Assembly: GCA_031270785.1 (NCBI GenBank)
Contig: JAISWM010000062.1
Location: 1 to 22,114, forward strand
Origin: Oscillospiraceae bacterium
GTDB taxonomy: Bacteria > Bacillota > Clostridia > Oscillospirales > Acutalibacteraceae
DNA: 22,114 bases
Direction: 5' to 3'
Made by a program: the position numbers and the translations under genes. Below the pieces are notes generated by a model. That model saw nothing but the letters and a program-made list of their open reading frames with translations. It was not told where the DNA came from and did no database searches. Positions 15,022-22,114 of this stretch are shown piece after piece (the stretch's first letter is position 1; every line of letters begins with the position of its first letter).

Positions 15022-15324
15022 TTACTCTAATTTAGGGTCTAGCTCCCCGATCTTCTGGGCCGCGTATTCATTGATTTTTGCTTGAGTGCTTCCGAAGGAA
15101 GCATGCAAACCCGCCGTAATGCCATGCATGCTCTGTATCAAGAATAGACCTGTCCGTAAATCTCACAGAGCGCAAACTATCGAAAAAATGCATCACTGAA
15201 AAAATGGCTTTGCATCAAAATCTCCTTGGAGTATCTTCATACGCCGTCGTCGATTTTGATTGCAATCTGTAAAATTTACGGACAGGTCTAATAGGTGGGC
15301 AGGAGCAAAAATTTTATTTAGAAA
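15022..15324 (-). pseudogene. 3' gene fragment split by a type F element
   Basis: On the minus strand 15144-15022 encodes LIQSMHGITAGLHASFGSTQ and about 18 more residues (to GELDPKLE, TAA). When the element at 15146-15289 and one AAT copy are removed, the frame continues upstream without a stop through FLNKIFAPAHLF to about 15325, where a family B element cuts it. So this is the C-terminal end of a lost protein, interrupted after it arrived. I do not recognise the protein; mobile-element origin is a guess. Confidence 0.45.
15146..15289. repeat. type F small inverted-repeat element
   Basis: 144 bp with ends AGACCTGTCCGTAAAT and ATTTACGGACAGGTCT, flanked by AAT on each side (a 3-bp duplication). 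It is too small to encode a transposase. The stretch 14963-15145 holds only the gene fragment and AT-rich DNA. Confidence 0.8.
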
Positions 15325-15441
15325 TATAGCTGTTTCGTTTGAAAAGCGTCTGATTTTTATGACTTTCTCCCGGCCGACGGCCGGGAGAAAGTACACGGAT
15401 AAATTTACTTTTGAGGACTGTTTTAAATCGTAACAGCTATA
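15325..15441 (+). repeat. family B element, copy 4
   Basis: 117 bp with perfect ends and core CCCGGCCGACGGCCGGG. It ends 7 nt before the secA stop codon and cuts the gene fragment on its other side. Confidence 0.88.
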
Positions 15442-15447
15442 GTATAA

Positions 15448-18114
15448 CTACCCGCCTATGGTTGAATTGCCCTGAAAGTCTGATTTTATATTTTTGATGG
15501 AGTTTTTTACTTGAAGTATAGTCGTGGGGCCGCGTCCAAATATGCTTGGTTTAAATGAAAGAAGCATTTTAACGGTTTCTTCCTTTATTGTGGCTATCAT
15601 TTCGTCGAACATATCAAATCCTTCAACGCGGTATTCAACAACCGGGTCTCTTTGCGCATATGCTCTTAAATTAATACCTCTTTTTAGTTCTTCCATTGCG
15701 TCTATATGATCCATCCAGTGTTCATCTACTACTTTGAGCAGCACCATTCTTTCAAGTTCCCTCGTTGGATTGTAACCGAGCATTTCTTCTTGCTGACTAT
15801 ACTGCATACTGCATTTTTGAGTTATAAACTCAAGTATCTGATCAAAAGTGAGGCTGGTTAATTCTTCGTCAGAATATTTAAGGTCGTTTTCGGTTAATAA
15901 CCAACCCAGGTAGTAATCTCTTAAACCTTCTATATTCCACTCTTCTTTTTTAGCTTCTTTATTTATATACCTTGAAACTATAGTTTCGCTGCATTGCTTG
16001 ATTATAGAAACTATTTGCTCTTTTACGTCGTCGCCGTCCAATACCTGATTACGCTGGCCGTATATTATTTCACGCTGGCGGTTAAGAACATCGTCATACT
16101 GAAGAACATTTTTACGTATAGCAAAGTTTCTGCCTTCTATTTTTCTTTGAGCGGATTCTATAGACTTAGTAAGCATTTTGGCTTCTAAAGGCGTGTCTTC
16201 TTCAACGTTTAATCTGGCCATCATTCTTTTAAGCCTTTCGCCGCCGAACAATCTCATAAGATCATCATCAAGCGACAAGAAAAACCTCGTTTGCCCCGGG
16301 TCGCCCTGACGCCCTGAACGGCCTCTGAGCTGATTATCGATACGCCTTGATTCATGGCGTTCTGTGCCGATTATGTATAATCCTCCAAGCTCCTTGACCT
16401 CTTCGGACATCTTTTTAATATTATTTTTATGCCTGTTATAGTGTTCTATATACTTTCTGCGAGCTTCTATTATTTCCTCGTCGCTGGTTTCAGAATAGCT
16501 GTTTGATTCAGCCACGGCTTCATCGCTGAACCCTAATTTTCTAAGCTCTGTTTTAGCCATAAATTCAGCGTTACCGCCAAGCATAATATCTGTTCCGCGC
16601 CCGGCCATATTAGTGGCTATGGTTATAGCACCTTTTTGCCCCGCCTGAGCTACTATTTCAGCTTCCTTTTCATGGTACTTAGCGTTTAGTACTTTATGAG
16701 GCACACCTTTTTGTTTGAGCATTTCACTTAGCAGTTCTGATTTTTCTATCGATATTGTACCCACAAGTACGGGTTGACCTGTTTTATTACATTCTATAAT
16801 TTCGTCTATAATAGCGTTAAATTTAGCTTGTTCCTCGTTATAAACCACGTCGGAAAGATCAGTCCGCCGGATGGGTTTATTTGTGGGGATTTCAATTACA
16901 TCTAATTTATAAATTTCTCTGAATTCAGGTTCTTCAGTCATAGCGGTACCTGTCATCCCCGAAAGTTTATCATAAAGCCTAAAATAATTTTGGAAAGTTA
17001 TAGAAGCCAGAGTTTTGGATTCGCGTTCAACTTTTACTCCTTCTTTGGCTTCAATAGCCTGATGAAGGCCATCATTATATCGTCTTCCTTGCATAAGTCT
17101 TCCTGTAAATTCATCTACTATTATAACTTCTCCGTCTTTAACTACGTAGTCTATATCTTTTTGCATGACACCGTTAGCTTTAATAGCTTGGTTTATGTGA
17201 TGTTGCAAAGCTATATTATTTTGATCCGTAAGGTTTTCAATATCGAAGTATTTTTCCGCTTTTTCCACTCCGGAAGGAGTTAGGTTAGCGGTTTTAGCTT
17301 TTTCATCTATTACGTAATCTCCGTCTTGGAAGGTTTCGTCCGTGTCTTCTTTAGCGTTTATTTCAGCGACTTTCAGCGGTTTTAGGGTTTTAGCAAATTT
17401 ATTAACTATGGTATAAAGCTCTGTGGATTTATCTCCTTCTCCTGAAATTATAAGAGGAGTTCTGGCTTCGTCAATTAATATTGAATCAACTTCATCAACA
17501 ATTGCGAATGCATGGTCGCGCTGAACTTTCGCACTTTTGTATATAACCATGTTGTCCCGAAGGTAATCAAATCCAAATTCGTTATTTGTACCGTAGGTTA
17601 TGTCACAACTGTAAGCGTTTCTCCTTTCTTCTTTGCTCATATTGTGCTTTATGACTCCTGTGTTTAGCCCTAAAAATCTATATAACTTACCCATTTGTTC
17701 TGCGTCGCGCTTTGCTAAATAGTCGTTTACGGTAACAATATGAACGCCTCTGCCGCTTAAAGCGTTTAGGTACGCGGGCAAAGTAGCAACTAAAGTCTTA
17801 CCTTCACCTGTTTTCATTTCGCTTATTCTTCCTTGGTGAAGGACTATACCGCCTATTATTTGTACGGGAAAATGCCTAAGCCCCAAAACTCTGTCTGAGG
17901 CTTCTCTGCATATCGCAAAGGCGTCCGGCAGAATATCATCAAGAGTTTCTCCGTTTTCCAGCCTTCCTTTTAAAGCGGCTGTTTGTGAAGCAAGATCATC
18001 ATCTGTCATGTTAAGGTATTTTGTTTCAAGGTCCAGGGTCGCTTTACATATAGGCCTAATTCTTTTTAATTCTCTTTTGCTGTAATTTCCAAATAAAAAT
18101 TTTAAAATACTCAT
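15448..18114 (-). CDS. secA: preprotein translocase ATPase SecA
   Basis: This 888-aa motor drives unfolded proteins with signal peptides through SecYEG. Walker A MKTGEGKT is at 100-107; Walker B IVDEVDSILIDEARTPL, the preprotein-crosslinking region, GRGTDI, and the helical wing and scaffold (EEMLGYN..., DEHWMDHIDAMEELKRGI) are all visible. The C-terminal zinc-binding SEC-C tail is absent, as in some other SecAs; the protein ends DFQGNSTIGG. The ribosome site GAGGTGA lies close to the ATG. A family C element sits between the start and a likely promoter. It could export the two signal-peptide proteins in this window. Confidence 0.97.
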   Translation of the reverse strand: MSILKFLFGNYSKRELKRIRPICKATLDLETKYLNMTDDDLASQTAALKGRLENGETLDDILPDAFAICREASDRVLGLRHFPVQIIGGIVLHQGRISEMKTGEGKTLVATLPAYLNALSGRGVHIVTVNDYLAKRDAEQMGKLYRFLGLNTGVIKHNMSKEERRNAYSCDITYGTNNEFGFDYLRDNMVIYKSAKVQRDHAFAIVDEVDSILIDEARTPLIISGEGDKSTELYTIVNKFAKTLKPLKVAEINAKEDTDETFQDGDYVIDEKAKTANLTPSGVEKAEKYFDIENLTDQNNIALQHHINQAIKANGVMQKDIDYVVKDGEVIIVDEFTGRLMQGRRYNDGLHQAIEAKEGVKVERESKTLASITFQNYFRLYDKLSGMTGTAMTEEPEFREIYKLDVIEIPTNKPIRRTDLSDVVYNEEQAKFNAIIDEIIECNKTGQPVLVGTISIEKSELLSEMLKQKGVPHKVLNAKYHEKEAEIVAQAGQKGAITIATNMAGRGTDIMLGGNAEFMAKTELRKLGFSDEAVAESNSYSETSDEEIIEARRKYIEHYNRHKNNIKKMSEEVKELGGLYIIGTERHESRRIDNQLRGRSGRQGDPGQTRFFLSLDDDLMRLFGGERLKRMMARLNVEEDTPLEAKMLTKSIESAQRKIEGRNFAIRKNVLQYDDVLNRQREIIYGQRNQVLDGDDVKEQIVSIIKQCSETIVSRYINKEAKKEEWNIEGLRDYYLGWLLTENDLKYSDEELTSLTFDQILEFITQKCSMQYSQQEEMLGYNPTRELERMVLLKVVDEHWMDHIDAMEELKRGINLRAYAQRDPVVEYRVEGFDMFDEMIATIKEETVKMLLSFKPSIFGRGPTTILQVKNSIKNIKSDFQGNSTIGG

Positions 18115-18140
18115 ATGTCACCTCGCAAAAAATTAATGAA

Positions 18141-18244
18141 TATGGTAAAAACTTTTTAAAACGCGATATTTTTGTTTCCCCCCACATCATTGGCGGAGAA
18201 AAAAAGCGCAAATAACAGCGTGTTTTCAAATGATTTTTACTATA
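18141..18244. repeat. family C element in the secA leader
   Basis: 104 bp from TATGGTAAAAACTTTTTAAA to TTTTCAAATGATTTTTACTA (then TA), showing that family C has inverted ends of about 22 bp. The core is degenerate (CCCCCCAC...GGCGG). Confidence 0.8.
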
Positions 18245-18263
18245 TTGCCTATTAATTGATAAC

Positions 18264-18272
18264 ATTGTATCA
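18264..18272 (-). promoter_or_regulatory. possible extended -10 promoter of secA
   Basis: TGATACAAT on the minus strand has an extended TG and a weak TTACTT about 16 nt upstream. It lies about 150 nt before the secA start, beyond the family C element. Confidence 0.35.
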
Positions 18273-18364
18273 TAAAAACAAGAAAAAGTAACCACTTTCA
18301 ATAAATTTCAAAAATATGGCTAATATTCTTGAAAAATATCCGAGCTCATAGCGGGGATTGTTTA

Positions 18365-18550
18365 TATAGCTGCTGCGCTTGGGGAAGTCTAAGTCTTGGC
18401 AATTACCGCCCCGCCGTCAGGCGGGGCGGTGGCTTACTTGGCAATATCTCAAAATAGTTGAAACTTTTTCTTTTTTCCCATCGCGAATCAACGGGCAGAG
18501 CGGCAATTGTTGAAATTCAAACTTTTTTCAAATAATTTGTACTGCTTTAT
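18365..18550. repeat. D - A - D composite hairpin block
   Basis: A D arm (TATAGCTGCTGCGCTTGG) and core CCGCCCCGCCGTCAGGCGGG are followed by an A arm (TCTCAAAATAGTTGAAAC), a weak core and an inverted D arm ending near 18550. It fills the gap between secA and the duplicated secreted protein. Confidence 0.65.
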
Positions 18551-18571
18551 ATTAAATTTAAAAAAAATATA

Positions 18572-18601
18572 TTGACATTTTTATTATACTGATATTATAA
18601 T
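18572..18601 (+). promoter_or_regulatory. promoter of the duplicated secreted protein
   Basis: TTGACA (18572-18577) and TATAAT (18596-18601) are 18 nt apart, followed by AGAAGGGGGG and the ATG at 18628. Confidence 0.75.
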
Positions 18602-18627
18602 TAAGATAAAAGAAGGGGGGAATAAAT

Positions 18628-19626
18628 ATGAGAAAAAATAGGGTAAAAATGTTTATTAGTTGTGTTTTGTTATTCAGCAATTTGTTAACTTTTAACGTAT
18701 TGGCAGCCGGAGCCACTTCACTCGAGGAAGCGAAGAGGGACGCAATGTTAAAAGGATTTTCGGAAAAAGTTGCCGAAATATATGCAGACGGTTATATGAG
18801 CTATTGGAAAATACACCATGATTTTACGGAGTCAGAATCAGTTGGGGAAATATATGCGTTTGGAAATGAACTTGCAATAACATTTCTCGACCTAATGCGG
18901 GGGGGACAAAGTTATGATGATGCAGCCCCAATAGCAGTTGCAGAAGCAAGTAAAATTACTTTGAAAATTGAAGACATGGCCCGCAGAATGGTGTCAGAGT
19001 ACGGTATAGACCCTGTCACTGCACGTGAGAATGCGCAAACGCGTATGGCGTGTATAGACGCTGTTAAAACTAAAGTTTCAAATATCTTTAGGAACGGTGT
19101 ACCAACCGAAGATGCGTTGATGGGTTGTTTGCAAGACATACGTGTTGGTAATTACCATAACGTATTGGCCGCCGGAGCCACTTCACTCGAGGAAGCGAAG
19201 AGGGGCGCAATGTTAAAAGGATTTTCGGAAAAAGTTGCCGAAATATATGCAGACGGCTATATGAACTATTGGAAAATACACCACGATTTTACGGAGTCAG
19301 AATCAGTTGGGGAAATATATGCGTTTGGAAATTTACTTGCAATAACATTTCTCGACCTAATGGCGGAGGGACAAGTTTATAATGCTGCAGCCCCAAGAGC
19401 AATTGAAATGGCAAGTGAAGTTATTTTGCCAGCTGAAGCCATTGCCGGCAGACTGATGTCAGAGTACAGTGTAGACCCTGTCACTGCACGTAAGAATGCG
19501 CAAACGCATATGGCGTGTATAGACGCTGTTAAAACTAAAGTTTCAAATATCTTTAGGAACGGTGTACCAACCGAAGATGCGTTGATGGGTTGTTTGCAAG
19601 GCATACGTGTTGGTAATTACCATTAA
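18628..19626 (+). CDS. secreted protein with two near-identical repeat units
   Basis: I do not recognise this 332-aa protein. Residues 1-27 are a clear Sec signal peptide (basic start, VLLFSNLLTF core, VLA-AG site). The mature part is two copies of a 155-residue, helix-rich unit (23-177 and 178-332). Each copy has a conserved face (YWKIHHDFTESESVGEIYAF) and two Cys (in MACID and MGCLQ) that could pair outside the cell. Most differences between copies cluster in the middle (around GGQSYDDAAP versus EGQVYNAAAP and the next 30 residues). The second unit begins NVLAAG, a copy of the end of the signal peptide. A strong promoter and ribosome site precede it and a hairpin follows. An exported, possibly host-facing protein is inferred from the signal peptide only. 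Confidence 0.85.
   Translation: MRKNRVKMFISCVLLFSNLLTFNVLAAGATSLEEAKRDAMLKGFSEKVAEIYADGYMSYWKIHHDFTESESVGEIYAFGNELAITFLDLMRGGQSYDDAAPIAVAEASKITLKIEDMARRMVSEYGIDPVTARENAQTRMACIDAVKTKVSNIFRNGVPTEDALMGCLQDIRVGNYHNVLAAGATSLEEAKRGAMLKGFSEKVAEIYADGYMNYWKIHHDFTESESVGEIYAFGNLLAITFLDLMAEGQVYNAAAPRAIEMASEVILPAEAIAGRLMSEYSVDPVTARKNAQTHMACIDAVKTKVSNIFRNGVPTEDALMGCLQGIRVGNYH
18694..19623 (+). repeat. 465-bp tandem duplication
   Basis: 18694-19158 and 19159-19623 are adjacent copies of exactly 465 bp (155 codons), both starting AACGTATTGGC and ending GGTAATTACCAT. They are nearly identical, so the duplication is recent or kept uniform. Confidence 0.93.
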
Positions 19627-19634
19627 GCATGCAA

Positions 19635-19668
19635 ATCAAAACCACCTCTTTTAGGGGTGGGTTTTGAT
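19635..19668 (+). terminator. hairpin after the duplicated protein gene
   Basis: ATCAAAACCACC can pair with GGTGGGTTTTGAT, with one bulge, 8 nt after the stop codon. There is no long T run afterwards, so termination may be weak; it could also be a transposon-end hairpin. Confidence 0.5.
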
Positions 19669-19708
19669 ATTATCAACTAATTGGGACTACCACTGAAAAA
19701 TAGCTATA

Positions 19709-19825
19709 TATAGCTGTTACGATTTAAAACAGTCTTCAAAAGTAAATTTATCCATGTACTTTCTCCCAGCTGTCGGCTGGGAGAAAGTTATAAAAATCAG
19801 ACGCTTTTCAAATGAAACAGCTATA
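19709..19825 (-). repeat. family B element, copy 5
   Basis: 117 bp with perfect ends and core CCCAGCTGTCGGCTGGG, in the same orientation as copy 1. Its final TATA is shared with the family C arm that follows. Confidence 0.88.
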
Positions 19826-19910
19826 GTAAAAGCTTTTTAAAACAGTGCCATTTTTGTTTTTTCCCCCCGAAGGCGGGGGTGAAAGAATGAATTTCAACTA
19901 TTTTGAGACA
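19824..19910. repeat. C/A hybrid hairpin element
   Basis: A family C left arm (TAGTAAAAGCTTTTTAAAAC) is joined through core CCCCCCGAAGGCGGGGG to a family A right arm (GAATTTCAACTATTTTGAGA). It lies just beyond the stop codon of glyQS. Confidence 0.75.
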
Positions 19911-19913
19911 CTA

Positions 19914-21284
19914 CTAAAATTCGCATCCTTTTCTTATGTACTCTAAAAGATTATCAACGGGAATGCGTTCCTGAATCATAGTGTCGCGATCACGAACCGT
20001 TACGCAATTGTCGTTTACACTATCAAAATCGTATGTTATGCAGTAAGGTGTTCCGATCTCATCTTGGCGCCTGTATCTTTTACCTATGGATCCGATTTCA
20101 TCGTAATCAATCATAAAATATTTTGACAGCATTTGATATACTTCGGATGCTTTTTCTTCCAGCTTTTTTGAAAGCGGCAATATACACGCCTTATACGGAG
20201 CTAAAAACGGATGTATTTTAAGGACGTTTCTTGTTTCGCCGCCTTCCATCTTTTCCTCACTGTAAGCATTACACAAAAACGCAAGAGTTACTCTGTCCAG
20301 CCCAAGAGAAGGCTCTATAACAAAAGGAATATATTTTTCATTTTTTTCCGGATCAAAATATTCTAAGCTTTTTCCCGAATGTTCTTGGTGTGTGGTCAAA
20401 TCAAAGCACCCCCTATGTGCAATGCCCCAAAGTTCTCCCCAACCAAACGGAAACAAAAACTCTATGTCTGACGTAGCGCGAGAGTAGTGCGATAATTCCT
20501 CTTTGCTATGGGCTCTAAACCTTACGTTTTTTTCTTTAACGCCAAGCTCAATAAGCCACTTCATACAAAATTCTTTCCAATACTTAAACCAATTCATATC
20601 TTCCTCAGGTCTGCAAAAAAATTCAAGCTCCATTTGCTCAAATTCTCTGGTTCTAAATATAAAATTGCCAGGAGTAATCTCGTTTCTAAATGTTTTTCCT
20701 ATCTGGGCAGTGCCAAACGGCAGCTTTCTTCTCGCGGTTCTTTGAATATTGCTAAAATTAATAAATATTCCTTGAGCTGTTTCCGGCCTTAAAAATATTT
20801 CATTTTTACTTTCTTCAGTTACTCCCTGAAAAGTTTTAAACATAAGATTGAATTTTCTAATATTTGTAAAATTTTGGGCTCCACATTTAGGGCACTTTAT
20901 GCTGTTTTTATTAATGCATTCACTCATTTGGTCGAATGTCATTGCATTCGGATCAATGCCTGCCTCCTCAATTAGTTTGTCGGCTCTGTACCTTGATTTA
21001 CAATCTTTACAGTCCAAAAGAGGATCAGAAAAATTACCTACATGCCCGGAAGCTTCCCATACCGAAGGGTTCATAAGTATAGCAGAATCTATCATAACGT
21101 TATATTTGCATTCCTGCACAAACTTTTTTATCCAGGCATTCTTTACATTATTTTTCAGAAGTACACCTATGGGGCCATAATCCCAAGTATTTGCAAGCCC
21201 GCCGTAAATTTCCGATCCGGAAAAAATGAATCCTCTATTCTTACAAAGACTAATAATTGAATCCATACTAATATTGTCGCCCAT
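19914..21284 (-). CDS. glyQS: glycyl-tRNA synthetase, homodimeric type
   Basis: This 456-aa class II enzyme charges tRNA-Gly. It is the alpha-2 type shared by many Gram-positives, archaea and eukaryotes. Visible: the N-terminal motif 1 region (SGSEIYGGLANTWDYGPIG), a zinc-type CKDC...CPKC insertion, motif 2 (FRNEITPGNFIFRTREFEQ), the motif 3 region (EPSLGLDRVTLAFL), and a C-terminal anticodon-binding domain (LAPYKACILPLSKK to the end). GGGAGG lies 8 nt before the ATG. A degenerate family C arm lies just upstream. Length is normal. Confidence 0.97.
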   Translation of the reverse strand: MGDNISMDSIISLCKNRGFIFSGSEIYGGLANTWDYGPIGVLLKNNVKNAWIKKFVQECKYNVMIDSAILMNPSVWEASGHVGNFSDPLLDCKDCKSRYRADKLIEEAGIDPNAMTFDQMSECINKNSIKCPKCGAQNFTNIRKFNLMFKTFQGVTEESKNEIFLRPETAQGIFINFSNIQRTARRKLPFGTAQIGKTFRNEITPGNFIFRTREFEQMELEFFCRPEEDMNWFKYWKEFCMKWLIELGVKEKNVRFRAHSKEELSHYSRATSDIEFLFPFGWGELWGIAHRGCFDLTTHQEHSGKSLEYFDPEKNEKYIPFVIEPSLGLDRVTLAFLCNAYSEEKMEGGETRNVLKIHPFLAPYKACILPLSKKLEEKASEVYQMLSKYFMIDYDEIGSIGKRYRRQDEIGTPYCITYDFDSVNDNCVTVRDRDTMIQERIPVDNLLEYIRKGCEF

Positions 21285-21315
21285 TATGATGCCCTCCCAA
21301 AATTGGTTATGTCTC

Positions 21316-21583
21316 TAGTGAAAATTATTTAGAAACATAATATTTTATAGCTGTTATAGTAAAAACTTTTTGAAACAATGACATTTTGTTTTTTCTTCTG
21401 CTTCTTAATTATATAGATAACAAAAGTAATTATCAATATTTTTATTTTTTATAGCTAATGCCACTTCGCATTTAAAAAGTTTTTGCTATAGTAAAAGCCT
21501 TTTAAAACAGTGCCGTTTTTGTTGTTTCTCCCGCCGAAGGCGGGGGGGAAAGAATGAGTTTCAACTATTTTGAGACATGACCC
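21316..21583. repeat. remnants of family C arms and a C/A hybrid
   Basis: A degenerate C arm (TAGTGAAAATTATTTAGAAA, 21316-21335) also occurs upstream of scfB. Partial C arms follow near 21357 and 21450-21490. A C/A hybrid at about 21487-21583 has core CCCGCCGAAGGCGGGGGG and ends in CTATTTTGAGACATGACC. No gene is seen from 21285 to 21583. Confidence 0.6.
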
Positions 21584-22087
21584 ATAAATCCAATCACTGC
21601 ATTTTTCACAAGTTCGGGTTAAATAATTTTTTCAAATGAGCCAGACAAGTATTATAACGCCGCGATCTATGAGCAAATCGACTTTGAACGTCTGACGGTT
21701 TTTAGAGAAGCAAGCGTCAAGTTTCACTGCCAACCGTTTAAATATCTCGTGAGCGAGCCGGTTATTAACATTGAAATTACTGACCAAGCGCAAATTTTAG
21801 TGATAAATCAAGGCCTTGAAGCTTCAAAACCGGTCATAACCCTAACGGGCAGTGGCATTCTAGAATTTTCAGTTAATGGTTTTGCCCAGTTTCAGTATGA
21901 TTTTGAAAGTGACAACCATGTTACGATTGATTCAATGCTGGAAGATGCATATTTAGACACGATCGCAAACCTTAAAAACCGCCAAATGCTCGGGCAGTTT
22001 CCGACTTTAAAGCCCGGAATTAATACGATCACGTGGACGGGGACTTTAACTCACATTGTAATTCAACCAAAAAGTCGGTGGCTTTAG
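21584..22087 (+). pseudogene. decayed phage distal tail (Dit-like) gene
   Basis: The frame reads ITAFFTSSG, a TAA at 21620-21622, then IIFSNEPDKYYNAAIYEQID and on to KSRWL and a TAG at 22087. FSNEPDKYY, IDFERL and FHCQPFKY are typical of the siphophage tail proteins that link the tail tube to the baseplate. The stop stands where the family usually has a basic residue (a GKxIFS pattern), so a single AAA to TAA change is likely. The 5' part is missing, cut by a repeat element that ends at 21583. A GTG at 21749 could restart but has no ribosome site. A prophage remnant is the simplest reading. Confidence 0.75.
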
Positions 22088-22114
22088 GGCTTGATTTTTA
22101 AAAATAATTAGCGT

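Noticed and set aside
15193..15396. 67-codon frame on the minus strand
   Set aside because: It is read through a family B element and the type F element, so it is repeat sequence and not a gene.
19377..19604. Two 75-codon frames opposite the duplicated protein (also 18912-19139)
   Set aside because: They are antisense shadows that repeat because the sense gene is duplicated; no ribosome site or promoter.
21749..22087. Complete 112-aa gene starting at GTG 21749
   Set aside because: Coding similarity to tail proteins continues upstream of this GTG, and no ribosome site precedes it; it is the end of a decayed gene.
1..22114. tRNA and rRNA genes
   Set aside because: I saw no cloverleaf or conserved rRNA sequence on either strand by eye; a covariance search was not possible.

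Overview
The window reads as AT-rich DNA from a low-GC Gram-positive bacterium of the Clostridia type. Evidence: AGGAGG-like ribosome sites, TTGACA/TATAAT promoters, a dimeric glycyl-tRNA synthetase, Firmicute-like UvrA/B/C and SecA, and a SCIFF-type radical SAM maturase, a family typical of Clostridia. Scattered housekeeping genes, many hairpin repeats, decayed phage fragments and an exported Rab-like GTPase together suggest a host-associated, perhaps intracellular, genome undergoing reduction. The lifestyle is inference.

Layout. 1-1000: a possible gene start leaving the window, then a secreted Ras/Rab-like GTPase with all five G motifs. 1030-3330 (minus strand): a radical SAM/SPASM maturase (scfB-like) with no visible precursor gene, and a 119-aa protein with a double-glycine-like N-terminus. 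3356-6184: uvrA. 6190-7240: a repeat array, then two convergent small transcripts sharing one bidirectional terminator, read here as an Fst/par-like type I toxin-antitoxin module with a 32-aa hydrophobic peptide. 7241-9058: uvrC. 9415-11639: a 721-aa protein joining a Nif11-type double-glycine leader, a Sec-signal-like segment, a membrane helix and a ClpB/torsin-like AAA+ domain. 11870-12298: tsaE. 12478-12789: a small gene remnant with a strong terminator. 12778-14739 (minus): uvrB. 15022-15441: a broken reading frame split by a small inverted-repeat element. 15448-18114 (minus): secA. 18572-19668: a secreted protein made of two near-identical 155-residue units. 19914-21284 (minus): glyQS. 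21584-22087: a decayed phage distal-tail gene.

Almost all intergenic DNA is built from at least four families of short inverted-repeat elements with GC-rich hairpin cores (here A, B, C, D) plus a fifth type (F). Family B has five copies of about 117 bp; one copy sits inside a family A element with a TA duplication, so it was once mobile. Several genes end inside these elements, and some elements are hybrids with arms from different families.

Functionally, the window carries all three excision-repair subunits (uvrA, uvrB, uvrC, dispersed), the Sec motor secA, and several proteins that look exported: the GTPase, the AAA+ protein, the duplicated protein and perhaps the 119-aa protein. Four of these have their own near-consensus promoters. 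A set of exported, partly eukaryote-like proteins acting on a host is the most interesting reading. No transporter for the double-glycine leaders is visible here.
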